The translations under genes were made by a program, and so were the position numbers. The notes below the pieces were generated by a model. That model was not told the DNA's origin, did not search any database, and worked only from the letters and a program-made list of their open reading frames with translations. This document shows, piece after piece, positions 54,757 to 62,998 of a DNA stretch of 64,000 nt. The DNA lies in assembly GCF_008274785.1 (NCBI RefSeq), contig NZ_VTPU01000010.1, positions 101,316 through 165,315 on the forward strand, given 5' to 3'. How positions within the stretch are numbered: position 1 is the first letter of the stretch; every line of letters starts with the position of its first letter. Source of the stretch: Halomonas eurihalina. Its GTDB lineage: Bacteria; Pseudomonadota; Gammaproteobacteria; Pseudomonadales; Halomonadaceae.

Positions 54757-55419
54757 ATGACAGAACTGATACTGATACGGCACGGGCAAGCATCGTTTGG
54801 CAGCAGCCACTACGATCGCCTCAGCGACAGGGGGCGCCAGCAAGCCCAAGCGCTAAAGAACCATTGGCAACGTATCGGCTGGCGCTTCGACCGGACCATC
54901 AGTGGCACCTTGGAACGTCAGCTAGATACGGCCAAGCTGGCCAGCCATGCCCCGGCCCTGATCGTTCAGGACAATGCCTTCGACGAGTACTGTGCCCAAA
55001 CGCTGTTGCACCACCATGGTGGGCCGCCCCCCTTTGAAACACCGTCGCCACGTGACGCTCGACACTTCCATCTGCAATTGGAAGGGGCGCTGCGCGGCTG
55101 GATCAAGGCTTCGTCCCACACCTCGTCCCCCGAACCCTGGCCACACTTCAATGGCCGTGTGAACGACCAACTGCATCAGCTAGCGAGAACGGCTGACGTT
55201 GATGAACGTCTCGCGGTTTTCACCTCGGCAGGCGTTATCGCCTGTGCCGTGGCCAGTGTGCTGAACCTTGGCACAGAGGGCTTTCTGGCTCTCAATCGGC
55301 GCCTATGGAATGCATCGGTCACGCACCTGGCCTATGGCCGGTCCGGTTTTTCGCTGCTCGGATTCAATGATGTGGGAGCCCTGCGCCTGGCAAGTCCCGA
55401 ACTGGTCACCTACCGCTAG
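54757..55419 (+). CDS. histidine phosphatase superfamily protein
   Basis: The 220-residue protein begins MTELILIRHGQASFGSSHYD with the RHG motif and its phospho-acceptor His, and has DRLSDRGRQQAQAL and TISGTLERQLDTA. The second catalytic His of the superfamily is expected in the segment VFTSAGVIACAVAS, but Ala stands there, so activity may be altered. It starts the plus-strand run with an SDR and a CoA ligase. An upstream ATG at 54652 lies in intergenic-looking sequence and was not used. Confidence 0.83.
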   Translation: MTELILIRHGQASFGSSHYDRLSDRGRQQAQALKNHWQRIGWRFDRTISGTLERQLDTAKLASHAPALIVQDNAFDEYCAQTLLHHHGGPPPFETPSPRDARHFHLQLEGALRGWIKASSHTSSPEPWPHFNGRVNDQLHQLARTADVDERLAVFTSAGVIACAVASVLNLGTEGFLALNRRLWNASVTHLAYGRSGFSLLGFNDVGALRLASPELVTYR

Positions 55420-55433
55420 CAGAAGGAAGTGTC

Positions 55434-56222
55434 ATGAATCATCGCTTTACCGACAGGATCGCCATCGTCACCGGCGCGGCCAGCGGCATCGGTCGCGCCA
55501 TTGCCCAGCGTCTCTACACCGAGGGAGCGAGCCTGATGCTGGCCGATCGCAGCATGGAAGGCCTGGATGCCCTTCAGCAGCATTTCAATGATGCCTCCCG
55601 GGTGGCCATCCAGGCCGTGGATGTTGCCGATGAACAGCAAGTCCAGCAGATGGTCGAGGCCACTCTCGAGCGCTACCAACGCCTTGACCTGCTATGCAAC
55701 AACGCCGGCGTAGCCAGCAATCGCAACATAGCCACCGAACAGGACCGGGAAGACTGGCAGCGAGTGCTGGAGGTCAACCTTCTGGGAGTGGTCAACGGCA
55801 CCAAGCACGCCTCGCGCCACATGGTGGCAGCAGGTCGAGGCGCCATCGTCAATACGGCCTCGATTGCCGGAATGCGCTCAGGAGCGGGCGGTAACGCCTA
55901 CAGTGCCTCAAAGGCTGCCGTACTCAATTTCACCCAGACCACTGCCTGTGATCTTGGCCAATATAATGTTCGCGTCAACGCCGTTTGCCCCGGGCTGATC
56001 GAAACCGGCATGACCCGGCCGTTCTTCGACAAGGCCCGAGAAAAAGGCACCATGGATCGCCTTGGCGCGCGTTGCGAGCTGCTCCGCTACGGTCGCGCCG
56101 AGGAAGTGGCCTCGGCCGTCGCCTTCCTGGGGAGTGACGATGCCAGCTTCATTACCGGACAGGCACTTGCCGTCGATGGCGGAAATACCGCGTCTCTCAA
56201 CATGCCTGGCATGAAGGTATGA
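55434..56222 (+). CDS. short-chain dehydrogenase/reductase (second of two)
   Basis: The 262-residue classical SDR has GAASGIGRAIAQRL, LDLLCNNAGVAS, the Ser in VNTASIAGMRSG and the YSASKAAV catalytic motif, ending ITGQALAVDGGNTAS. It lies 14 bp after the phosphatase and overlaps an in-frame ATG of the ligase frame. AGAAGGAAG precedes the ATG. Substrate unknown; it likely oxidises a hydroxyacyl or secondary alcohol intermediate. Confidence 0.93.
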   Translation: MNHRFTDRIAIVTGAASGIGRAIAQRLYTEGASLMLADRSMEGLDALQQHFNDASRVAIQAVDVADEQQVQQMVEATLERYQRLDLLCNNAGVASNRNIATEQDREDWQRVLEVNLLGVVNGTKHASRHMVAAGRGAIVNTASIAGMRSGAGGNAYSASKAAVLNFTQTTACDLGQYNVRVNAVCPGLIETGMTRPFFDKAREKGTMDRLGARCELLRYGRAEEVASAVAFLGSDDASFITGQALAVDGGNTASLNMPGMKV

Positions 56223-56290
56223 CGACGACTCCATCTTCAGCGAAAAAAAAACCAACCAATGACAAAACCGAAGCAACAAGGGTATGCGCC

Positions 56291-58141
56291 ATGACTTACA
56301 CCGACCTCCCTCCTTTCAAGCAGAATGACTGGGAGGCGCCCGCGGTTAGCGTCGAGGTACTCGACTCGGGTGTCCAGATCGTAAACTCACCTCGCAAGCC
56401 GCTAGCGGTGGCCGGCAACCTGGTCGAGGTGCTTGCCAGAGCGGCTGAAAAATACGCAGAACGCACCTTCCTGGCACAACGGGACAGCGACCGCACCTGG
56501 GCGCGACTCAGCTTCAAGCAAGCCGACGAGCGCTCCTCTCGAGTGGCCCAATGGTTATTGTCACTGGAGCTTCCCGAAGCAACGCCGGTCATGATCCTTT
56601 CGGAAAACTCGCTCGAACACGCCCTGTTCATGCTCGGTGCCATGAAAGCCCGGCTACCGATCGTCCCCGTATCGCCCGGGTATTCCCTGATGAGTCGCGA
56701 CCATCGCAAGCTGCGTCATATCCATTCGCTCGTAAAGCCGGGTGTCGTGTTCGTGCAGGATGCACAACGCTATGCCAAGGCCTTGCAGACATTGGAATTA
56801 GGTGACACTCACCTGGTCGCTGTGACCGGACATGGCGAGAATGAATCGCTCACTCCATTCGCCAGGATTGAGGCAAGCAAGGCCAGCCAGGAGGTAGCGG
56901 CATCCTGCGCGGCCATCCAGCCCGATACCGTTGCCAAGATACTGTTCACTTCCGGTTCGACCGGTGAGCCGAAAGGCGTCATCAATACCCATCGCAACCT
57001 CTGCTTTACCCAGTCGACTCTGGGCAGGATCGTTCATATCGATGCCGACAATCGTCCCCCGGTCATGCTTGACTGGCTACCCTGGCACCACACCTTTGGT
57101 GGCAACCAGAATTTCAATCGTAGCCTGCGCTACGGCGGTGCGCTTTATATCGATGACGGCAAGCCACTCCCCGGGTTGTTCGAGCGTACTCTACGGAACC
57201 TGCGAGACATTCAAGTAACCACCTTCAGCACCGTACCAGCCGCCTTTGGAGCACTGCTCGATGCTCTTGAACAAGACGCCCCATTGCGCGAGAACTTCTT
57301 CAGCAAGCTCGACTGGATCAGCTATGGCGGTTCTGACATGCCCCAGCACATCTTCGACCGCATTCAGCAGGTAGCCATCGAGGCAACCGGCAAGCGCATG
57401 CCGGTGATCACCGCCATGGGATCCACCGAAACATCGGCCATCATCACCGCCACGCATTGGCCCACCGAGCAGATGGGTAATATCGGCTTACCGGTACCAG
57501 GTACCACCGTCAAACTGATGCCACTCGGCGACAAGTTCGAAATGCGCGTCAAGGGACCTCAAGTCATGCAAGGCTACTTTCGTGACAATGCCCGGACCCG
57601 GGAAGCCTTCGACGAAGAAGGCTTTTTCTGCACTGGAGATGCCGTACGCTGGATTGATCCGGAACAGCCCCGGCACGGCCTCAAGTTTGCTGGACGAGTG
57701 GCGGAAGACTTCAAGCTTTCAAACGGTACCTGGGTGCATACCGGCAGCCTGCGAAGTGCCGTGGCCTCGGTCTTGGCGCCTTTGATCACCGATCTGGTCG
57801 TCACCGGACAGGATCGCGATTGCATCGGCTTGATGGCCTGGCCCAACGAACCTGGTATCCGTGCCCTACTGGATGACGACACAACGCCGTTCGACAGCCT
57901 GGTGAATTCACCGGAATTGCGCCACCTGCTGTTACAGCGTCTCGAACAACACAACCAGACGCACAATCACACCTCGATGCGTATCAAGCGCCTGCTATTG
58001 CTGAGTGAGCCGCCTTCGCTGGATCATAACGAGATAACGGACAAGCGCTATATCAATCAGCTGGCCGTGCTCGAACGACGCGCCGAACAAGTTGAGCGGC
58101 TTTACGCCACAGCGCCCGACCCTGGCATCATCTATCTGTAA
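56291..58141 (+). CDS. AMP-forming acyl-CoA synthetase, feruloyl-CoA-synthase-like
   Basis: The 616-residue adenylating enzyme has the P-loop-like motif ILFTSGSTGEPKGVIN, GGSDMPQHIFDRIQ, MGSTETSA, and the FCTGDAVRWIDPEQ/FAGRVAEDFKLSNG hinge region. Its length and the N-terminal pattern (VPVSPGYSLMSRDHRKLRHI) are those of feruloyl-CoA-synthase-type enzymes, so the substrate may be an aromatic or bulky acid. The motif Gly-Arg-x-x-Glu precedes FKLSNG as in that group. ATG 56291 has AAGGG upstream; ATG 56219, overlapping the SDR stop, is an alternative adding 24 basic residues. Confidence 0.85.
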   Translation: MTYTDLPPFKQNDWEAPAVSVEVLDSGVQIVNSPRKPLAVAGNLVEVLARAAEKYAERTFLAQRDSDRTWARLSFKQADERSSRVAQWLLSLELPEATPVMILSENSLEHALFMLGAMKARLPIVPVSPGYSLMSRDHRKLRHIHSLVKPGVVFVQDAQRYAKALQTLELGDTHLVAVTGHGENESLTPFARIEASKASQEVAASCAAIQPDTVAKILFTSGSTGEPKGVINTHRNLCFTQSTLGRIVHIDADNRPPVMLDWLPWHHTFGGNQNFNRSLRYGGALYIDDGKPLPGLFERTLRNLRDIQVTTFSTVPAAFGALLDALEQDAPLRENFFSKLDWISYGGSDMPQHIFDRIQQVAIEATGKRMPVITAMGSTETSAIITATHWPTEQMGNIGLPVPGTTVKLMPLGDKFEMRVKGPQVMQGYFRDNARTREAFDEEGFFCTGDAVRWIDPEQPRHGLKFAGRVAEDFKLSNGTWVHTGSLRSAVASVLAPLITDLVVTGQDRDCIGLMAWPNEPGIRALLDDDTTPFDSLVNSPELRHLLLQRLEQHNQTHNHTSMRIKRLLLLSEPPSLDHNEITDKRYINQLAVLERRAEQVERLYATAPDPGIIYL

Positions 58142-58157
58142 ACCCTTGCCGATAAAT

Positions 58158-58187
58158 GCGTATGTCAGCGCCACCGCTGACATACGC
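58158..58187 (+). terminator. perfect palindrome after the CoA ligase gene
   Basis: A 13-bp stem (GCGTATGTCAGCG/CGCTGACATACGC) with a 4-nt loop lies 17 bp after the stop. No T-run follows, so termination efficiency is doubtful. Confidence 0.45.
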
Positions 58188-58307
58188 AAGACACCACCTC
58201 CCCCTGGACTTTCCTGACAATTCGGTGTGCAATAACCAGAGTCTGTCTCTTAGCTTTATCCTCTACTTTCCATGCACCACCCGGCATGAACCTTGGGCAT
58301 TACGAAA

Positions 58308-58342
58308 CCGCCCCACCTGCGAACAGATGGGGCGGAATTTTC
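58308..58342. terminator. bidirectional terminator between ligase and TRAP genes
   Basis: An 8-bp stem (CCGCCCCA/TGGGGCGG, 58308-58315 and 58328-58335) with an additional CTG/CAG pairing inside is followed by AATTTTCT on the plus strand and TTTCG on the minus strand. Confidence 0.68.
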
Positions 58343-58361
58343 TATCTTATTCATAAAAACT

Positions 58362-59720
58362 CTACATATTGCTGGGAATCCAGGTAGCGATACTGGGAAA
58401 CAGCACAACCAGAAGCAATACGAGCAGTATCATGGATATCGGCAACAAGGCCCCCTTCATCACCTTGACAATGGGAATAGAGCCAATATGCGATACGACG
58501 AACAGCACTCCCCCCATTGGAGGTGTAATCAGCGCCAGGTTGACATTGAGCAACATGATGACCGCAAACCATACATTATCCCACTCCATGTAGGCGATAA
58601 CTGGCACCAATAGCGGAATCGCCAGATACATCAAGGCCATGACTTCCAGAAACATGCCCAGCAGGAAGAGACACAAATTGATGAGCAGCATTAATTGCAA
58701 GGGCGAAAGGTCCAGGGAAACAATAGTTTCCAGGAGCTGCTGCGGAATCCGACCAAACGACACCACATGGCCGAGTACGGCCCCACCCACCACGATGACC
58801 CCGACCATCGCCGACACGGCCGCAGCCTCCATCAAGATGTTGATGAGCTTCTTAATGGTAAGCGTTCGATAAACGAAAAAGCCGATCAGCATGCAGTAGA
58901 TGACCGCTATGGCCGCGGCTTCCGAGGCAGTGAAGACACCTAAATAAATTCCCCCCAGGATGATGACGGGTGCCATCAACCCCCAGAATGCCTCTTTGAG
59001 AGCCTTACGCTTACTCATTCTTTCCACAGGCGCGGCGGAGTTTTCATCGCCACATCCCGCCTGTACCGACTCAGCTCGGGTTGCCGCCGCTCCTACCTGC
59101 AGAGGAGGAGTTGACCGATAATTTCTACTAATAAAGAAGGAAAGGGCAAAGGAATAAAGCAGAATCAGCATTATACCTGGCACGATACCGGCCATGAACA
59201 GCTTGCCAATCGACTCATCCGTCAGATATCCGTAGATGATCATGACAATACTGGGTGGAATAACACTGCCCAGGGATCCCCCCGCCGTAATGGAGGCCGC
59301 TATCAATGAGTCGGAGTACCCCGCTCGACGCAGCTCAGGCGTTGCAATCAAGCCCATGGTGGAAGCAGAGACAAAGCTTGACCCCGTCATGGCAGAAAAA
59401 ACCCCACTACTGGAAATAGTGGCAATACCAAGCCCCGATTTCGACCACCACAGAAATGACTTGGCTGCATCAAAAAGACGCTTCCCCATTCCTGTTTCCG
59501 AAATAAGCTGCGCTGCCAAAACGAACAAGGGAATGGCAACGAGAATACTGGAATCCATGGCGGCGTAGGCTTTTTCTACACTGATGCTGGCCGCTGCATC
59601 AAAGCCAATATAGGTCGTCAACAGCGCAATCCCGAGAAACCCAAGACCAAAGCCTACCGGAAGTCCGCTAGCCATCACCAGCAGGAAAGTTATCACGAAA
59701 CCTATTATATAAATCGTCAT
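58362..59720 (-). CDS. dctM: TRAP transporter large permease (DctM)
   Basis: The 452-residue protein has about 12 predicted membrane helices and DctM signatures (SGLPVGFGLGFLG, ITAGGSLGSVIPPSIVMIIYG, NVNLALITPPMGGVLFVVS). A hydrophilic stretch of about 50 residues near 203-255 (RNYRSTPPLQVGAAATRAES onwards) sits in a cytoplasmic loop and is longer than usual. It forms the import channel with DctQ. AAGGTG eight bases before ATG 59720 supports that start over GTG 59729. The gene is AT-richer than the first half of the window. Confidence 0.92.
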   Translation of the reverse strand: MTIYIIGFVITFLLVMASGLPVGFGLGFLGIALLTTYIGFDAAASISVEKAYAAMDSSILVAIPLFVLAAQLISETGMGKRLFDAAKSFLWWSKSGLGIATISSSGVFSAMTGSSFVSASTMGLIATPELRRAGYSDSLIAASITAGGSLGSVIPPSIVMIIYGYLTDESIGKLFMAGIVPGIMLILLYSFALSFFISRNYRSTPPLQVGAAATRAESVQAGCGDENSAAPVERMSKRKALKEAFWGLMAPVIILGGIYLGVFTASEAAAIAVIYCMLIGFFVYRTLTIKKLINILMEAAAVSAMVGVIVVGGAVLGHVVSFGRIPQQLLETIVSLDLSPLQLMLLINLCLFLLGMFLEVMALMYLAIPLLVPVIAYMEWDNVWFAVIMLLNVNLALITPPMGGVLFVVSHIGSIPIVKVMKGALLPISMILLVLLLVVLFPSIATWIPSNM

Positions 59721-59774
59721 GCTATTCACCTTAGGGATTAGTGATGACTGCCACAGCCTTTATCTATACAGACT

Positions 59775-60284
59775 TCACCGCCCCTCTTTGTTGACTATCT
59801 CTTGCAACAACTTATTAAAGAATTGAAGAGAAAGCAGCGCCGCACCTATAGGCAGAAGAGATCCCGGGATCCACAAGGGAACCTGAATCAGCCCTGTACT
59901 GACATCCCCCATTTCATAATTGAAATGGACCATCTCGATACCCTTGATGACGAATATTATTGAGTACCCCAGCCCTATCATATGGGTCAGCATTTTCAAT
60001 CGTCTGCTATTTTCTTCACTTAACCGATCTACCAAGATGGTCACCGCAAAGTGGCTATCGTTGCGTAATGCATAAGCTGCCGCAAGAAATGCAATCGCCA
60101 TCCATAGGTAAACACTGAACTCTTGCACCCAGGCAGTAGGACTGCTAAAGAAGTAACGCATGAAAACTTCATATGTAATTATCAGCGCCAGAAACATCAG
60201 ACAACAAGCCGCCACAATGCCGCCAACAGCGCTACTCGAGTCGATCCAGCGTGAGATCAGGTTTCTATCTGGTTGACTTTTCAT
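59775..60284 (-). CDS. dctQ: TRAP transporter small permease (DctQ)
   Basis: The 169-residue protein has four predicted membrane helices (around 18-40, 52-72, 95-115 and 132-152) and the DctQ-like FMRYFFSSPTAWVQEFSVYL and RNDSHFAVTILVDRL segments. It links the large permease and the binding protein. GGGAG five bases upstream supports MKSQPDRN at 60284; an upstream ATG at 60308 is less likely. It lies between dctP (107 bp) and dctM (54 bp). Confidence 0.9.
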   Translation of the reverse strand: MKSQPDRNLISRWIDSSSAVGGIVAACCLMFLALIITYEVFMRYFFSSPTAWVQEFSVYLWMAIAFLAAAYALRNDSHFAVTILVDRLSEENSRRLKMLTHMIGLGYSIIFVIKGIEMVHFNYEMGDVSTGLIQVPLWIPGSLLPIGAALLSLQFFNKLLQEIVNKEGR

Positions 60285-60391
60285 CACCACTCCCAATAAC
60301 CAAACCACTCTTCACAAATAAGTAAAGCGTCGAAATTGGTGGTGTGGCCGATCAGGCTATGACTAGTCAGCCCCACCTTTCGATTGATAAC

Positions 60392-61384
60392 TTACTGAAG
60401 ATTAAGCTCAAGTAGGCGCTGAGCTTCCGGGCCATTTTCTTCTGCCCACTCCTGCCAAACCTCGCTACTGATTTCGCGCACTCTTGCCATCTCGGCATCG
60501 GGAAATTCCGATACAGTAGCGCCCTCTTCCGCGGAGGCTGCCATAAACTTCTCCTCCCAGGCTATGGCTTCCTCAAGACTCCTGGCTTGCATCCGTTCAC
60601 CAGCGCTCAACATGATTTCCTGCACATCTTCAGGCAGTGCTTCCCACTTATCGATATTCATTGCAACCATGATGGTAGGGAAACTCAGATCTATTTTCGT
60701 TAGATAAGGTGCCACTTCATGCATCTTCTGAAAATAGCCATTGACGAAAGAGTTAAGGCTGGCATCAGCAACCCCCAGCTTGAGAGACATATACTGCTCT
60801 GTCTGGGGAATGGAGCTATCAGGAGAGGCTTCCAGGCGAGAAAATATATTGGTTGCCATAGGGCTTGTGGAGAGTACTCGCAAATTCTCGAAATCCTCTA
60901 GTGTCTCTACATTTTTATTTGTACTATAAATTTGCACACCATCTACAAAACTGGTGTATATCAGCTTCATGCGCCGCTTCGCCATCGCCTCTTCAATGAT
61001 ATCCAACGATTCACCTTGATAAACTTCAGCAACCTGCTCCAGCGAGTCGAATGCAAAGGGAAGGTAAACCCCTTGCAGTAAAGGCACCATACCCATAACA
61101 CGCGGCGATAATAACACTCCAATATCGACATGCCCTCGTGCCACGGCGTTATGCATGTCCTTGTCATCATAGAGCTGTCCACCTGGGTACTCGACAATCT
61201 TGACTCTGCCTGCGGCAGCTTCATTGACCTCTTCAATCCAATCAGCACGCGCTTGAGCCACGAAGTGGCTTGGCGGCCCCCAGGAGGCTAGCTTGATTTC
61301 AACTTCCTCGGCCATGGCAGTGGCAGAAGATAGTACCCAGGCTGCCGCGAGAGCAGCGAGGGGCAGCAGGACTCTTGGCTTCAT
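60392..61384 (-). CDS. dctP: TRAP transporter substrate-binding protein (DctP)
   Basis: The ~330-residue precursor has a signal peptide (MKPRVLLPLAALAAAWVL to about ATAMA) and a DctP-type mature part (IKLASWGPPSHFVAQARADW, EYPGGQLYDDKDMHNAVARG). The conserved Arg that usually binds the substrate carboxylate is probably the one in the NLRVLSTSPMATNIF region. It binds an organic acid in the periplasm. GGAG lies 3 nt before ATG 61387 and 6 nt before ATG 61384; I prefer the latter. It is first in a dctP-dctQ-dctM set. Confidence 0.92.
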   Translation of the reverse strand: MKPRVLLPLAALAAAWVLSSATAMAEEVEIKLASWGPPSHFVAQARADWIEEVNEAAAGRVKIVEYPGGQLYDDKDMHNAVARGHVDIGVLLSPRVMGMVPLLQGVYLPFAFDSLEQVAEVYQGESLDIIEEAMAKRRMKLIYTSFVDGVQIYSTNKNVETLEDFENLRVLSTSPMATNIFSRLEASPDSSIPQTEQYMSLKLGVADASLNSFVNGYFQKMHEVAPYLTKIDLSFPTIMVAMNIDKWEALPEDVQEIMLSAGERMQARSLEEAIAWEEKFMAASAEEGATVSEFPDAEMARVREISSEVWQEWAEENGPEAQRLLELNLQ

Positions 61385-62016
61385 CATGTACTCCAGGACT
61401 CATTGTAAGTTGTTTTAGCGTGCCATGGCGTCAAAACTTCCCCCACAAGCACAAAAGCGGAAAGTTATTTCGCAATACGAAATACAGTGCCATATTAAAC
61501 ATCGGCAGTAGCAAGCGTCAAGCGTAATAGCGCCACTAGCAGCCTTGGCGCCTAGCACTTTGGTCGAATGCAGTATTTCCTGGCTGAGCAATCCAGGTCT
61601 TGTGCGAAAAGTTGACGAGCGAAGGTGAGGGCTAGGCCCGTTCCCTACGGGCCCGCGCATTTCCCACATCCATGTGGGTCACACGGCGAAATCGGTCGAC
61701 AAATCGTCAGGGCTGACGATTTGGGCATCTCCGCGGCTCGAAGAGCGAGTGACAAGGATGTCGCAAGTCAGAACGCGGAGTTTACAAGGAGTAAATGAGC
61801 ATTTGAGCGGATTTTCAACGTCGTATAACCGAGCGTAGACACTTTTCGGACAGCGCCTAGATACCAGCGCAGAGATTCCGCTTCTGGCTTGAGCTCAGGC
61901 CCGAAAGGTAAGAGTAAAGAAAGACGAAGGGGTAGAGGGGCAGATAAGACAGGAGGGAAAGCCTGGCCAGGAACACTTGGCCTGTGCCCTGTGGAGAGAC
62001 CTTCCCGCTCACGCGC
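61385..62016. other. 629-bp non-coding region upstream of dctP
   Basis: No convincing gene is present. The stretch 61388-61595 should hold the dctP promoter and is AT-rich. The stretch 61596-61857 is the second copy of the inverted-repeat element. In 61858-62016 I see nothing recognisable. The 84-residue open frame at 61415-61669 runs across the element boundary and looks spurious. Confidence 0.5.
61596..61857 (-). mobile_element. MITE-like inverted-repeat element, copy 2, with internal hairpin cluster (262 bp)
   Basis: In minus orientation this begins like copy 1 (61857 down to about 61773, about 85 bp nearly identical) and ends with the same right terminus (61596-61612). Between them is about 120 bp extra that folds into several short perfect hairpins: 61635-61653, 61663-61678, 61701-61722 and 61749-61764, plus the TTTAC-AAGGA-GTAAA hairpin at 61781-61795 shared with copy 1. 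Flanking bases are CA and TA. No coding capacity. Confidence 0.78.
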
Positions 62017-62811
62017 TTAGACGCCGGTAGACAGAATATCCTTGGCCACATGGACTAACTGTGGACCTAGCGACTGCTGGGCATCTTCGGCAGACACAAG
62101 ATAGTTGGGGCCGCCGCAGTTCAGTGCCAGTACTCGACCATCCTGGAGCTGCAGAGGAACACCGACAGCATTGACCGTCTTGTCCCACTCGCCCAAGGAT
62201 GAGCAAAACCCCTTCTCCTCGAACTCTTCGAGAGCCTGATCGATGCCTGCCTTCCAGCCAGGCCACCGCTCTCCCCCTACACGCTCGAGGTCGGCAAGGA
62301 TATGATTACGCTCGAGTTCCTGAAGACCAGCGATAAAGGCACGCCCCGCCGCCGAGGTGGCTATCGGCAAGCGCGAGCCGACTTCCATCCGCAACGCCTG
62401 GGCCTCATCCCCGCGGCAATTTTCGACATAAATCATCGAGAGGCGCTCACGAATGGTCAGCCCCACCGATATGTCGACACGGTTGGCGAGCCGCTCCATG
62501 AAGGGCTTGGCGATCTGTCGGACATGGAGGTTGGACGTATACGCATAACCCAGCGCCAGCACGCCGGCATCGAGCTGATACTTTTCCAAATGGCTCGAAT
62601 ACGCCAGATAGCCGAGTTTGGTCAGGGTATATGTCATGCGGGAGATCGTCGGCTTGGGCAAGCCGGTTATCCTCGCCAGGTCCTGATTGCTCAACACCCC
62701 TCCCTGCTGACCGAAAGCACGTAGGACATCCATCCCCCGCGCCAACGCCTCAACAAATTTACGATCCTTTTCGCCATTCGTGTCGCGGGGTAAATCGAAG
62801 TTCTCGTTCAT
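62017..62811 (-). CDS. IclR-family transcriptional regulator
   Basis: The 264-residue protein has an N-terminal winged helix-turn-helix (about 20-85, GGVLSNQDLARITGLPKPTI with the recognition helix SRMTYTLTKLG) and an effector-binding IclR domain (FMERLANRVDISVGLTI, LPIATSAAGRAF). It likely controls the neighbouring TRAP or CoA genes in response to an organic acid. AAGG precedes ATG 62811; the longer frame to 62886 lacks support. It stands between the TRAP operon and the enoyl-CoA hydratase gene. Confidence 0.9.
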   Translation of the reverse strand: MNENFDLPRDTNGEKDRKFVEALARGMDVLRAFGQQGGVLSNQDLARITGLPKPTISRMTYTLTKLGYLAYSSHLEKYQLDAGVLALGYAYTSNLHVRQIAKPFMERLANRVDISVGLTIRERLSMIYVENCRGDEAQALRMEVGSRLPIATSAAGRAFIAGLQELERNHILADLERVGGERWPGWKAGIDQALEEFEEKGFCSSLGEWDKTVNAVGVPLQLQDGRVLALNCGGPNYLVSAEDAQQSLGPQLVHVAKDILSTGV

Positions 62812-62998
62812 TAGCCTTATCTTTTTTAGGCTCGAAACGAATCCAGCTATCGCTTCGGCAGCACGTGCAGTTAAACATTGACGCATTCATGCGTTTTCAC
62901 TTTGAACTATAGTACCACAGACATCGCATCAAGTCTCTGTTCCTACTCTTTGCAGTTCGCTCTGTAGAACACTTGTCCAGTTTGTATCAATAGTGCAT

